DNA of 64,000 nucleotides from Alligator mississippiensis (lineage: Eukaryota > Chordata > Crocodylia > Alligatoridae), in contig NC_081828.1 of assembly GCF_030867095.1 (NCBI RefSeq), positions 205,739,978-205,803,977 of the forward strand, written 5' to 3'. A model generated the notes under the pieces. That model searched no databases and was not told where the DNA came from. It saw nothing but the letters and a program-made list of their open reading frames with translations. The position numbers and the translations under genes are program-made. This document shows, one piece after another, positions 1-13,089 of this stretch. Within the stretch, counting starts at the first letter, position 1. Every line of letters starts with the position of its first letter.

Positions 1-1984
1 ATCCTCCTAACAATGAGCAAACACAAACACACTCTTAAAAGCAAAGGCTAATCTGTCCCAGTATCATCTTCTGGGTACCAAATGTATTTAACAAGAAGTT
101 TGGCAACAAGAGAGCCTCTAGCAGGAAGCTTGGAGGTAAGCTGTAGAGTAGGAGACAGAGAGACCGAAGCTACTTGTTTTGAGTCAAGTAGATCTGTCTG
201 TATCTGTGGCCAATGCAATTGTTAAATAAAAGCATTTCATCACTGCTCGAGAGCCCTGCATCTAGAAGTATCCTAGAACTGACCCTAGCCTATGTTGGCC
301 AGTACTAGAAAAAGTCTCCATTAGCAACTATTACTACTGAGTGAAATCTTAGAAATTTCCAGTGTCCATTATCGCTAGAAAAAGGAGGAAAAAACCTGCA
401 TAGTTACTCAGATGCCACTCATAAAAGATTCAGATATTTAATGGAAGCCATTGTATCTGAGGAGAATGGCACACAGGACCAGGTCATGGGCAGTCCATCC
501 TAACGGTTAGGGCCAAGGTCTGGAACCAGCCAAAATTAAGGAGCCCAATCCAGAATGCCAGCCAACGCAGAATAACTTGGAGCAACAGCTTCAGACCTAA
601 GTTTCAATCAACTACACAGCAACTGGGATGCTACCCTAAGTCAGAGCTGCTGCTCCCACAAGCCAAGCCCAAAAGGTGGCCACATGGGTTGTTTCCACGC
701 TTCAGCTGAGAGGACTTGCTTGTCTAATGTTTGCTCAAAGGCCTCAGCTGAGGAGATCTCTGTCTCCAGCTGAGTAGAAGGAACCCTTGTGGAATGATAT
801 TCTGAATATAATTTCATTTTATTTTCCCCAGTGCCTACAACTTGGCATGATATGAGCTGCAAGATTGTTAGCAGACAGAGACTCCTTCCTCTTCATATTC
901 TCCACCTGTTTCCTTTTTTTAGCCTCCTGCTTCACATGTCTTCATTCCAGCTTTATTAAAAGATGCTTCATGTAAAATACAGATGCTGTTTTGTTCAATG
1001 GGAGACATAACTAAGCAACCAAAAATGCCACCGAATTTTTACTACAGGACAACTGAAATCTGCTTTATCTGGAAAAGGGCTACTGACTTCTTGCTGTTAA
1101 TACTGACTGACTGTCTGGGAAGCACCTCTCTAAGGGTTTGACCAGACAATTTACTCCTTATTTCCAGTTTACTCTGACAAAAACTGTGGGGAACTTAAAA
1201 TATTGCCATTACTTTTCACCTTGAACACTAGTCAACTGCTAAATGTAAATATTTGTGCTTTGAAGTCTGGCATTTCGAACACACAGGAAGTGCTGGATGC
1301 AATGCTGATCTAAATAGTTTGAGACACTACTTTCACCTTCTTTCCTAGTGACTAGCTATCTATTTGGAAACCTTTGCCCTCAATTTGCAAAAGTGAGTAT
1401 AAGGAAAGTTGAAAAAAGGAGCTCTGTGCTCCCAAACCTGGAATTGGGGCTGTTCAGATCTGGTTCAAGTCAGCAAATAACAGACAGCTTCCATAAAACA
1501 GTTTGGCTGGGAGGTCTCAAACGATGGTCTACGGGCACTTGAAGATGTTCTGTATAGCTATGTAGGCTCATTGCTGATTTCTCCTCCATTTCCAGCTATT
1601 GAACTCAGTGAAAAAAAGCTAGAAACTGTATGTAACCTTTTCCTAATAATTATTCTTCCATGAACAAAACGGTTGAAATTGTCAGATATGGGTGATGTGA
1701 TAATGAGTGGGAGGAGAGGTGTCTACAATATTTCTGAATGAAAATGTCAGTTCCATTATATAGACATTTTAGAACAGCAGAAGAATTCTGAGGCTCTTGA
1801 AAACCAAGATCCGTGACAGGAAGGATTAGAAGTACAACAGAAAACTCTAATATGAAATCACCTCTTTTGACTAGCTTTTTTTATAGAAACTACTCACTTT
1901 ACCTTCACTAACATGGAAGCAGATCATTGAGATTCCTTGAAGTATGGGAACTGGATCAACATTTTTGCTGATAGATGTATACGT
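1..1984. other. Unassigned sequence, no gene seen
   Basis: I see no recognisable exon, RNA gene or repeat here. The open frames are short (under 75 codons) and have no family features. It could be ordinary intron or intergenic DNA. Confidence 0.5.
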
Positions 1985-2290
1985 TTTAAAAGCAGAAGGG
2001 ATCGTTGCAATTCTTGACTCCAATTTCCTGCATAACACTGGACATAGCCAGTTAGCCAGTGTACAGCCCCACCACCTATGATCGAGTCTATGTTTCCAAA
2101 AAATATCTAGTCTTGACCTAAAGATTGCAAACAATGGACATTTGCATGCCCTTTGGTAACCTCTTCCACAGCCCCATACCGTTAAACCTGCATCTTATTT
2201 CAGGCCTTCATGTTGCTGATTTCAATTTCCAGCCTATCGATCTTGTTATACCTGTGTTTGCTGAATTAGAGTCCTGTATTAGCATGCAAC
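1985..2290 (-). mobile_element. Old CR1 LINE 3' fragment
   Basis: Read on the plus strand, this stretch follows the reverse complement of an old sauropsid CR1 3' region. It has an 'agaaggga..' block, then a 'cctgcataacac' block, a 'tcttgacctaaagatt' block, and finally 'ccagcctatcgatcttgttatacc'. That order matches the family, so the element's sense strand is minus. It is heavily diverged and 5'-truncated, and no RT frame survives. The assignment comes from remembered consensus, not from a search. Confidence 0.7.
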
Positions 2291-3500
2291 TTCTCCGTGT
2301 GTAGACTTGTTCAAATTAAAAAAATAAACCAACAAGCACTTATTGACTTATGTGGAAATACACATTACACTTATAATCAAGAAATGCTAATATAGACTGT
2401 TGGGTGAGGTTTTATTAAAAACACATAGACAAATGTTAATTTTTGTTTTAAACCTTTAAAGATTTATTCTTGGTTAAAGTCCTATATTACAACATTTTTA
2501 ATTTCAATATTGCTCCAACAGTGAAAATTATTAGATGACAGCTCAGTCAGAAAGGCAAAAAACCCATCGAAGTCCCTTTTACTCAAATGTTCAGTTCTAA
2601 CGGTGATCCCTGCCAAGCGGAAAACAAATCACAACTGCCGTTATTTGCCTGGCAAAACTTGATGGAAATCTATAGCAGGCTATTACCGTAACAATGCTAA
2701 GCACTGGAAACCAAATATGCAGTCCTCGCCGAAGGCAGTGGAAGTTCTGTCACTGAATTTCATGAGTATGGGATGCAGCCCTGAAACCTGCCCTTGAGTT
2801 TCATGGAACAAACTCTCTGTTGTTATAAAGTGACACAACTCTATTGTCAAGGAAGCTGTGCCAATTTACTCAGGTAGAGACTTTGGTTGCATGTATGAAA
2901 ACTCAGGTAATATGCAGGCCACTTGGGCACCACCCCATTTATAAGATGCTGCTCTTGGCATAGCCTACTTGGACACTGCGGCCTCACAAATAGGTTTTAT
3001 TTTGTGACTCCTGGTGTGTGTGTGTTTCAGTCCTGAATGATACAGGTTCCTTCACGTAGATAATTTTGATGCCTGCCAATTCCCATTCATTTTGAGCTAG
3101 ACTCTCTTATTTTGAAGACACTGTGCAACATTCTAATTTCAAAGCAGGTAGGACTTGCATTTTGATTAAAAAGTCTGATTTTTTTTCCCTTTCATTGTGA
3201 TATGGATGATTACATCCTTGCTGCTAATTATCTATCTTAGGCAGAAACACCCTGTGCCTGACAAAAATATTTAAACAAAATAAGACAAAATGTTATTGCA
3301 TTACATCTTTTATCCATTCCAAGGCTGATATAAGGTATTCAATGTACTTGGACTTCTTTGTACACTTTTAGGTACGAGGCTAAATCCTCTTGCTGCTAGA
3401 CCACCTCTTATTTCCCACCTTGCCTCAATTTTTTTTGCTGTAATTTTAAATGCACTTTCCTACTGAAAACGATGGAACACCAAGCTTTGCAAGGTACATT
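2291..3500. other. Unassigned AT-rich sequence
   Basis: No gene or clear repeat is visible. The sequence is AT-rich with short homopolymer runs. Confidence 0.45.
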
Positions 3501-3547
3501 TTGCAATACAAGAGATAGTCTTCCTAGACATATCTCTTGTATTGCAA
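3501..3547. repeat. Perfect 17-bp inverted repeat (hairpin)
   Basis: The arm at 3501-3517 (ttgcaatacaagagata) is the exact reverse complement of 3531-3547, with a 13-base loop. No transposon boundary is evident beside it. It could be a chance foldback, a template-switch mutation or a small MITE core. Confidence 0.8.
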
Positions 3548-3769
3548 GAGATACATATCGTTGGTTCATGTTCTCAGGGGAGAGTTAGGAGCCTGAATAC
3601 CTTGCATGATCTGCACCTTAATGCCTATTTCTGTCCATGGTATTTAACAGCATGGGCCAGCGGGGGCAGGTGCTGTCCTGAGGTTCATACGAGCCCGTTT
3701 CTGTTCTCTGCTCGTATATTAACCTGGTGTGTTTGTTAAATCACTTTACCTGTGTTCCCTCGGTTCCTT
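3548..3769. other. Unassigned sequence
   Basis: No supported feature. The 65-codon frame at 3542-3739 begins inside the hairpin arm and has no recognisable domain. Confidence 0.45.
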
Positions 3770-3893
3770 GGTCATTAATTTCTATTTAGATTGTAAACTG
3801 TTTGAGTTGTGGACTACCTTTTAGCACACATTTGTGAAGTATTTAGTCGCATGGGTTCCAATTGCCTGTTCTGCACTACAAAATATTGCGATA
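3770..3893 (-). repeat. Ancient dispersed repeat, reverse copy
   Basis: The block 'tttagattgtaaactgtttg' is followed by a diverged region resembling 'agcaccta..', then 'ctgcactacaaaatatt'. This is the reverse orientation of a sauropsid repeat that also occurs at 6940, 9979 and 42590. The divergence suggests an old copy. I do not know its formal family name. Confidence 0.55.
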
Positions 3894-5379
3894 GAATATT
3901 TTTTCTAATGTCAGTTAGAGATAGACCCCCAAGAAAACTGTGAATCTAAATAATCACACATTTTTGCGAAGCATGAATCAGCATCTGATCTCTCTGGTCA
4001 AGCTCAGCTTCAAAAAATCTCTATTGTGTACACTAATTTACACAATTTTTTTGCCTGGACTCTAAATAAAGATTCCATGCAGTTTGATAATTATCAGCTC
4101 AGCACTGCTCCTAGTGAAACAAATGGGGATTTAACATTAAAACAAATAAATAGCATTACATTGCACTTCAACTTTGGCAGAGTTGGATCAAGGTTTAAAC
4201 CTACAAAGGTTATATGTTACCTTTAAAAGATTTGAGGATATGCTCTGATTCTCCAGACATTATAAATAAATACACTTGTTTCACTTTATTTCCCAAATGC
4301 ACCGAATAATGTTTTCTGGGCACACTCCTTTAAGCATGGGGAAGTCATGGAAAAAAAAGTCAAAGAAACAAATGCCAGGACAGCTACAAAGGCAGAACTT
4401 TAGAAGAGGCTTCCATCGTCTATGTGGTGCCATCCAACGGTGTAAATATTACCTAGACCTTCTCCCATTAAGCACCCACAAGGAACAGATCTCAGTACTG
4501 AACCCAATTCCATTCCTCATGTGAGCAGTCCCACCGACAACAACAGTGTTTGAGAAATTGTGAAACAATATTCATGAACGAGATGAGCACAGGGTGCCTA
4601 CGTTTCTTGTTTAACTTAGTGTTGGGCTGGTGTTGTAGTTGTGGTGGTTGAGGAAAAATGTAGCTGGCATCCTGCCAGGACAGAAACATCTCTGACCACC
4701 TTCCTACCATGACGGATAAGACCACTGGAAAAAAAAAATCATGACTGATGCTTCCCAGAAGAAAGAACCACACGCTCCAGTTAAGATGCTCCAAGCTCGA
4801 ATCCTCTATAGGCCTGTCCCTTTGTTTGAACACCTTTCACGAAGAGATGGAGAGGGGCAATGGTTGATCATCTAGGATGGTGCTACTTGTGGTGCGATCT
4901 AAGGCAGGCTCTACCTGAGGAGCCCGGGCCATGGAGAAGAACAGGAACATGAAGCCTCTGAAGTACAAGTACCATAAGGCATCATGGCAGAATATTAAAA
5001 TAGAGCTATTTTATTTCAGGGCTAAAATTTTGGGGTTTTTCAAACCCTCCACTCTCTCCCGATTTTCTGAATTGCGTGGAAGCACTTTTCATTCAGAAAT
5101 GTCATTCGGGCAAAACCCTCAATTCCCACCACAAAACAATGTGTGTGTTTTAATAACCCCCCTATCCAAGTGGCACGGTAGCAAACATTATTATCAAATA
5201 TGCACTGCAAGCTTAGATTCCTTGAAAAACAACATGGGCAAAAAGCATCGTGTCACTTTAAATGCTCTAGCAGCAGAAAGGGACCCTCACTTGGGTATCA
5301 ATGTAATTTAGTGCAAATGAGACCCTTTGCATTTTACAAGTTAGATGTCAGATACCATCCAATTCACTCTGAAAGCATC
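3894..5379. other. Unassigned sequence
   Basis: Several frames of 66 to 126 codons occur here on both strands (4026-4226, 4276-4524, 4492-4833, 4931-5311). None shows a recognised domain, plausible splice-flanked exon structure or strong codon bias. I treat them as chance frames. Confidence 0.45.
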
Positions 5380-5665
5380 TTAGAGATTCAAAGGTTGTAA
5401 GGCCAGAAGGGGCTGTTATGATCATCTAGTCTGACCTGCATAACGGAGGCCACATCAATTCCCTGAATTAATTCTTGGTTGAAGTAAAGAACAGAGTATT
5501 CAGGAGAAAAAACAATCCAATCTTGATTTAAACATTTCCAGTGAAGAATGAAAAATCCACCAAAACCCCTGGAAAACTATTTTAATGTTTAATTACCCTC
5601 TCTGTTGGAAGGACACATCTCGTTTCTAGCCCAAATTTAGTCTTATTTATCAGCACAGGGCAGAA
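5380..5665 (-). mobile_element. Old CR1 LINE 3' fragment
   Basis: 'Gagattcaaaggttgtaagg' begins a CR1 3' end read in reverse. It is followed by 'atcatctagtctgacctgca', 'ccaatcttgatttaaa' and 'aattaccctctctgttgg'. It belongs to the same old subfamily as the fragment at 1985-2290. It is 5'-truncated and has no surviving coding frame. Confidence 0.85.
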
Positions 5666-6939
5666 ATAAGCTACAACTGTATGAAAAAGAAATAAAAATG
5701 GAATTGGAAAAATGCACTCCTACCAGTGCTGCTACACTTAAAAGTTGCTTGAAACATAATCTGAGCAAGCCGCTAGATCTGCCTTCAGTATCTCCCATTC
5801 ACTCCCACACAAATGCAAACATTTCTTCTCCTGCCTAATTCATCCTCCTCCTTCAAATTAAACTACTTAACATTTTGACAGAAAGCAAAGGGAAATCACT
5901 TCCCAAACAAAATGATTGTACAAAGCCAGGCCAAATTCAGGTTGTTGTTGCACTTTGAGAGCAAGATGCACCCACCTCAAACCTTATAACATAGTTCCCC
6001 TTAAACAACTGGAAAAATATAAAATATTACCTAAGATAATTTTATGGAGGCATTTTTTTGTAAGAGTTGTAAACGTGTTCCTTAGCCAGCTGTAATTCAA
6101 TACTAAGTGAAGCAATTGCTCAGTCACTAAACTTTTTTCCCCAGTATGAGAAAATGTGAAATGAAAGCAGCTTATAAGGGCAGAGGTTCTTGCTACCCAC
6201 TTTTGCACTGCTTTTTTTCAAACGGACTCAGACTGCTTTCACAAACATCTTGCATATACGGTAAATGCACCATCCATTCTGTTTTCAGCTGACTCCTGCT
6301 TCTTTGTGGATTTATGCATCTGCATGGCGAATAAATTAGATGGGAGGAGAAATGATGCAACACAGGAGAAACTCATTCACTTCTCTCTGTATAATTCCTA
6401 TGAACTCATTTCAATGCTATGGCTATTGTTTCTCAGAAATAAAAGCGGAGGACTACTTAGCGAGCAGAGCAGGGCAATACATTAGCCTGTGTAGTACATA
6501 CATTAGTAATATATTGGCCTATGTAGAGATAGGAATTCAAAGCCAGGCAGCCGTAGGAGCGAAATGAATGAGTGTGTCTCTGCTTTGCCCCTAGTGGAGT
6601 TTTGTTGCTATCTCTGAAGGGAAGCCGGGTTCGAAGTCATAAATGAGGTGCGCTCTGAAGAGATGTAAATCAAATATATTCACTGCTGAACTGTACCTGT
6701 AATGCTTGCACCCTCCGGGGGGGAGGAGGAGACACATCATCATCATCAGTAGATTAGTGGAAGGGAGTTTCTGAGTTGTCCCCTCGCAGTCTCATCAAGA
6801 CAGGTTTGCTCTTCATGCAAAAAAGCCCGTGGGGCTCATCTCCAACCTCATCAGATCCCCAGGGATCCACAGGAGGCCAGACCCATACATAATGGCTCAT
6901 GTTTAAATGTAAATGCTTATAAGTGATAATTTACAGTAT
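5666..6939. other. Unassigned sequence, possible conserved non-coding DNA
   Basis: No gene or repeat is recognised. The part at 6240-6600 is repeat-free in appearance and moderately AT-rich. It could be tested for cross-species conservation, but nothing in the sequence proves function. Confidence 0.3.
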
Positions 6940-7070
6940 TATTTGTATCACTGCAGTTCTCAGAAACATCATTCAGGATCCTGCAGGACCCTGTTGGGTT
7001 GAGCTAGGCATAAACATATATAGTGAGATAAAGTCCTGTCCCAGCAGGCTACACAAACATTATACAAAAT
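6940..7070 (+). repeat. Ancient dispersed repeat copy
   Basis: Starts 'attatttgtatcactgcagt', continues through 'gaccctgttgggttgagcta' and ends near 'aaagtcctgtcccagcagg'. The same order of blocks occurs at 9979-10085. Later blocks of the family are seen at 42590-42755. It is a diverged, probably old, non-coding repeat. Confidence 0.6.
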
Positions 7071-7744
7071 ACATCAGCCAAGGATAATGGGAATATCCTC
7101 AGCTGCCTCACACCAGCACATTTAATTTAATTGTCCTCAGTGGAGATTAGATAGGTCATACGTGGCGATATATCCATGTGATAAATTGCAAGGCTATGTG
7201 ACTAACTGCAGAGTCCTGAAAGAAATTACATTACTTATGATCCCATGACCACCTCACTTGCCCTCTCCTCACTAATGCCACATGCCTAGAATTATATCTG
7301 CATTTCCAAATCTCCAATCAGCTGCAAATGCCCGTTTTCCCAAACACTTCACCTGCCACTAAAGCTTTTTCCTTCTTTCTCTCAGATGTGTAATTCCCTC
7401 TCCCCCTGCGTAAAATGAAAATGGCCTGTGGCCCACAAAACTCAATCCCGGACTACTGATAGGTTTAAAGTCTGGTAATATCTCAGTCCTTCAGTTTTAT
7501 ACTATGAGAAGGGAGAAACATACAGCTTGCTGGGAAAGCACTAGCCTCCACCTGAAACGAAAACTAAGATCCAGTGACATTTTTATGCAAAGGGAAGCAA
7601 TTAAGGTCTGTAAAATATTGTAGGCATAGTAGGAAATCTATGCAGTGCACAGAAAATGTGGTTCAGGGTGGGAGGACACAAGACAGCAATTCAGTTCAAT
7701 ATCTTGTTTTGTCACAGACATGCTTTGCTCCCATGGGCAAGTAT
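7071..7744. other. Unassigned; weak SINE-like tail
   Basis: Mostly unassigned. The part at about 7645-7744 (with 'cacagacatgctttgctccc' and 'atgggcaagt') weakly resembles the middle of a CORE-SINE, but is too diverged to call. Confidence 0.3.
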
Positions 7745-8640
7745 TAAGGCCCAGATTCACAAAGGGACTCAGGCACGGATATGCTAAGCATTACCTCGCC
7801 TCAGCAATAGATGTGCGGCTCTGGGACTAGACTTTCCATAACCTGGTTAGGGTGCTGACTTAAAATAAGGGGAGTTAGTCATCCAAGAATAAGGTTCACA
7901 AACAGCCAACACCAGGAGCAAAGGGAGTGCCTAAGCCAATCCCAAGGATAGGCCAAAGAAAGGGATGTAGCAGAAAAGCAACCTCTCCCCTGGGCTTACG
8001 TGCCTAACTGCAGCCCTGAGTTAAGCCCCTAAGAGACGCTGAGACTCACAACCCAAATCCCTTTCCTGGACTGAGGCATATCTTTGGTACAGACCACTGA
8101 CTCCCTCTTTTCTTCTGAGACACCACTGGAGGAAGAGGAGATGGTGGAAGTGCTGGTGTCTGCTTTTTACATAATGTCCTAGTGGTCAAAGCACTTACCC
8201 AGGTAGTAGGAAATGCAGGTTATGGGCCATCCTCAAACCCGCTTCTCCCATCCCTCAAGAGATTGCCCTAGGGAGGGTATAGACTAGGCTGGAAGAGGTA
8301 CAGCTCTCCAAATCCCTGTAGAAACTGGGCCACCATGCAGACAGGAATGCAAGATTCATAGGGCCAGAAATGCGGTAAAAAAAAAAGGGAGTCTGACTGT
8401 AGCCTACTGCTGAAGGCATTTCCCTAGGAGAAGGAGATCTGAGGTTTAGCTCTTTCTTCTCAGTGCCGTTCATGTGTTTTATCCAATGACTCTTTAATAC
8501 AAAATGCATTAGTCATCCCTGAACATTAGTTTATACCTGCTGGCTGGAGCAGTCTCCTAGGAGGTGGGAGATGTGGGTTAGGACTCCCTCATGTGGAGAG
8601 GTCTCTCATTTCCTGGGCGAGTGCTGCATTACGGTTGGAA
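7745..8640. mobile_element. Composite DNA-transposon-like repeat remnant
   Basis: Begins with 'ggcccagattcacaaaggga', a block I associate with sauropsid non-autonomous DNA transposons. It contains two tRNA-like passages of similar sequence, at about 8170-8230 ('tagtggtcaaagcacttacc') and 8535-8600 ('aggaggtgggagatgtgggt'). Related pieces occur at 56010-56640 and 59085-59218. Exact ends and family are uncertain. Confidence 0.4.
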
Positions 8641-9978
8641 GTAAAGGTCCGACTCATTTATACATACTTCGAATCCATATATTTATCAGCCCCGAGTCCC
8701 TTGAGTGTAATAAATAGGGACTTCCTTAAATCATGGTGAGACAAAGGTTTTTTTGTGGCCCACTAGTGGCATGCAGAGCTGATTTCACAGGCATTTTTGG
8801 CAACCCTGCCCCTTGGCACCAATTGGCGGAAGGGCCACGGTGTCGGGGGGGAATGAAGGGGCAGCCACTATCTTGGTTCCTGGCTGCTCTTTGATATGTG
8901 GAGAGGTCCTGGTGGGGGGAGGAGGGACAAGGGGGCACCCACCATCTCCTCTCCTGCCCTTTGTGCTGCCCTGCCAGCCAATGCCTACCCAGCCCAGCAG
9001 CAAGGACTGCTGGCTCCCACTGGGGAACCAGCATTTTATTTTTGAGTTTTTTGTTGTTGTTGATTTCTCAGATTTTGGATCCCAGATTTTGCAGTTTCTG
9101 TGAAATCATGAATTAAGTAGGTCCCTAGATCGTTTGCCCTCTCCTCACCAGTCCATCTCCTCAGGGACTTGCTGTAACTTCCAAATCATGCAGAGAGTTA
9201 AAAAAGCCTCTTTAAATACATATAATAAAAAGCAGCTTGCCAAAGAAATGTTTCTTTTCTCTGGTGTAAAATATCTGGTCCCCTGCTTGTCTTCAAGCTG
9301 ATCCTGACTCTGAGCCAGGCTGGACGGTATGGACTGATGGGCCCAGTATCAGGTTTCCCGTATGTGGTGCGATGGCTAAGTATTTTGTGGCCCCAAAAGG
9401 CTGGACACAGAGGCTCTGGAAGTGTTCCCTACTTCTCTTTGCAAAGTTGCTTGAGATCAGATTTTTAATGTGCAATATCCTTATGTGTGGTGAAGCTGTT
9501 TTAGGGTTATTTACAGGGAATTTTTGTGAGCTCAGAGACTTGACTTACAAACAAACCGTTCAGGAGGGAGCCACAGGCAAGATCCATCCTACCTTTCCCT
9601 ATCAGAGTGGCAAGTTCTGCTCTTTCCCTCCTTGGGGATTTGTGGGAAACAATGACTATCTGCCCTGGGCTGAAGCATAGGCTCTGGCCTCCAAATTATC
9701 CCATCACAACTCTCGCTGCCTCACAGGACAACAGGAGTGTTGCCCAAATAGGCTCATCTACACTTGAAGCCGTTGGCTTTGCCATTTAATTTTCCACCAG
9801 CACGGGATTACATGGCATGACAGCAAAAGCACCTGAGTCACATCAGTCCTAATGCTCTCAACATGGCTATCACTGCAGGAAAATGAATGATTGTGCTTTC
9901 CTATGTAGAAGCTCTTCTGACAACTTCTGGAATGACTCATTGTGAATTTAGTGGCAGGAATATGGTTGATTATCAGCA
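8641..9978. other. Unassigned sequence
   Basis: A GC-richer part at 8790-9020 gives overlapping open frames of about 72-102 codons on both strands, which is expected from base composition alone. No gene or clear repeat is supported. Confidence 0.4.
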
Positions 9979-10085
9979 TTATTTGTACTGCAGTAAAGCC
10001 TAGGGGCCCCAGGCACTGACCAGGCCCCTGCTGTGCTGGGCTCTACACAAACCCACACTTAAGACAGCCCTAGTCCCAGCAATCT
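9979..10085 (+). repeat. Ancient dispersed repeat copy
   Basis: 'Ttatttgtactgcagtaaag' is followed by 'cctaggggccccaggcactg', 'ctgctgtgctgggctctaca' and 'agacagccctagtccc'. The block order matches 6940-7070. This is the cleanest copy of the 5' part of the family in the window. Confidence 0.65.
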
Positions 10086-13000
10086 CCCTGCTCTATGGTT
10101 TTCTGCAGGCCATGCATAATACAAAATATATGGGAAAGAAATGCTTTTGATTTGGGATCATTAGTCTCTTTTGAGCCCCCTTTCCAGCCCGAGAAGGAAC
10201 GTTTCTCTCTATAAGCCAAAGATGATGTTCAAAATGAGGCAGAACCTTAGCTGGTGTTAGCATCCTTCTGTAGAAGCTAATGGAGATTCACTACTTTAAA
10301 TCACCATGGGAGCTGATCTTATAGAGACCTTGCTATTCATGACAGAGCAGAATTTCCACTCAATTTTATCTATGTGACCCTATGATCCCAAGCACACTTG
10401 TATTTGACTGAAGCCAAAATGTGGTTCTTCTATATAGATTTTTTTTTTAATATGCATTTTTAAAAGTAAAAAAGCCATGTTTCTGGAAAATTGTTTCTAG
10501 AGTGGGCTGAGTAACAACAACAATGATTTTCTCATGCTTTTTTAAATCTAATTAATCAGTTGCAAATATTACTCAATCAGATGCAATTCTTGCATTTAAT
10601 TGATAATATTTGTTCCTGCCACACCAGTAGGAGAAACATTACATTTTAAAATTTCCTGCTTTGTTTGCCTGAAACAAACCCAACCCCCTCCCTCTTCTGG
10701 TATTGCTAAATCCTTCATAGGTTCAAAACTATTTATTGTAGACCCAGACTCTGGCAAAATCCCCTCACTTTAGCCCTCATCCTAATTTTTCTCATCTCTC
10801 TATGCAGAGCTTTGGGTTTTCTTAGAGACAGTGGTATAGACCGTCAGCTATTTCCTTGTGTGGCAGAGTGGAACATTGCATTTTCCCGTATCTCCTGCTG
10901 TTTCAAATCTTCTATTGTAATGAAACTTTGAGGAAGGACCTTATGTCAAAATAAGCCAACGTTTAAATCTCACCCCCATGGCTGTGTCACTTTAATGGGG
11001 ACCATGGTTCGAGTCGCTGACTGTTTCCTTGCACTTGTTCTTTTGTAATAATTTTCCCCAACGAAAAGCCCTAAACAATGTAAAACTGATTTATCCCACA
11101 CCATTTCTCCTCAGGAAGGAAAGCTGTGACACAGCCAACAATATTAAAGATGCCTTAGATTTTATTTCAGGGCCTGCCCATCCTCATCTTATCTGGCTCA
11201 CAAGCCCAGTCATGCTGGTGTATGGTTCCCCAGAACTGTTAAAGGCGTCAGTACTCTAGCAGTATTTTTTGTTGGCAGTAAGGAAGGGACAGATGGTTAC
11301 AGAATAGGTGTGCAGCACAAGTCCTTCCTATGATTCTGCGTAGCCAGGTGGCCCCATCCAAGCTGCAAACATAACAGATCTTTATTTGATGAAACAAGCC
11401 CCAGATTGCCGCATGCTAACTCGGTTGTAACTAGAGTATCAGCTTCCTTCTACCTTCCTTTCTTCTATAGTAGCCAGGTCTTCTACACGGCTGCTATAGC
11501 ACACTGGCTGGGGACCATGACTGCTTACAATCACACTAGTAGCATAAAAGAAACAGTTTGCACAGCGTTCTAAGGTCATTCCTGATGTTCTGCAAGTCGT
11601 TCCGTTCAATCAGCCTTTGGTCTGCACAAAAAACCTGACTTGCATACAGCCAGTTTCCAGAGGAACAACACTTTTTCTTCCAAAGACCAGCTCATCATGT
11701 TGACTGCCCAGCTGACCTGAAAGGTGAACACACCCTGAAGAAATAATGCCTGTGTATGTGAAGGGATATTTTCTATGACTTGCTGTAAGAAGAACAATAT
11801 AAATTCTCTAACGGACACCGTGTTGGTGATGTATCTTTGCAGTCCAGTAGAGGGCAAACTTAGCCTATATATTCTCCGGATGCTCATCACACAGTAAAAG
11901 GCAGCTGTTATTTTCCCATGTTTATATTTCATTTGATAACCTATAAAGATATGTAGCAACACATAACACCAGAGCTTAAGAGATGCATCAGCATAAATCA
12001 GACCTGCCACTAAACAGTTTTTCAGACAAGTCAGTCAACATTTTTTTTTTTAAACAAAATCAGCATACTGAGGAAGAACACGGTACTAAAACTACAGTTT
12101 TAGCCCATTAATTCCTTCTTGGTTCATTAGCAATTGCCCACTTATTTTCTGGAGCTTCCTTACATACATAACAGAGAACTGAAGGGCTTGCTGCCTTGTA
12201 CTTTTATTAAATGCATGCCAGCACCTTGTGCAATTCAACAGCTTCTGGTTGCCTTGCCACTCAGTTCTGACTTAAAGATGGGCCCTTTATTTGAGGCATG
12301 GGGACTGGGAGCCATGTAGTTAGTTGGGACCATTTGGAGAAGATTTCTAGAAGTGCCTGCAGTGCAAATTATAACAGTGCCCCTTATTTAGTGGTCATGC
12401 AAAAATGATGGGACTTTCCCAAAGATGTTTCAGCTGATCATGGCTAGATGGACTTATTAGGTGCAAAATTCATCGTTTGCTACTTTTACAACATACTCCC
12501 GGGGTTTGCTTTGCACTGGTACATGGAATAACCCCTGCAGCCAGCAGGTGGAGACAGATCAAAATAAAAGTCAAATCACAGCCCTCCCGACTTCCAGATA
12601 TATTCTGGAGCAGCAGGAAGGAGAACACTCAACTGACAGGAGCCATCTGCCTGGACAGATCCTGTCTCACATGTTCCCCCTTTCTTTGGCCATATGGTTC
12701 GAGCAAGCCCCGAGAGACGCCAGCAACTGTTCAATAGCACCCAGGGAGGAGAACTGTGCCTGAATTACACATACATTTCCAAAGGAGAGCAGGGTGCTGT
12801 GATAATAGCACCTCTCTGGCCCCACTGCCTCTCCCTGCTTTGGCCCCAAGATGACCATATCCCTCCCAAAGGCCATGGTGCCCTGTCCTTGTAGAACAAA
12901 GGGGCTGGGGGGACAGTGCTACAAGGGTGGCACTGCTCCTTGATCTACCCCATTTAATTAATCACTTACGCAGTGATTCCCACTGTGGTAGCACCTATTT

Positions 13001-13089
13001 GTTCAGGCCCACTGATGCAAATACCATGTGCATGCAAGGAAATACTGGTAGATCCTCCCCGAAGGCCAGCAACCCACGTGGAATGACTA
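10086..13089. other. Unassigned; AT-rich block at 10430-10700
   Basis: No gene is supported. The block at 10430-10700 is AT-rich with TAATTA-type motifs and no repeat signature, so it is a candidate conserved non-coding element. The 134-codon minus frame (11606-12010) and the overlapping frames near 12460-12900 show no recognised domain. Confidence 0.3.

Noticed and set aside
4492..5311. Frames of 113 and 126 codons on opposite strands
   Set aside because: No recognised family. They are near the length expected by chance in a 64-kb window.
8170..8600. tRNA genes suggested by tRNA-like passages
   Set aside because: Neither passage shows a plausible cloverleaf. They are repeat-derived, and similar phrases occur near 56100-56600.
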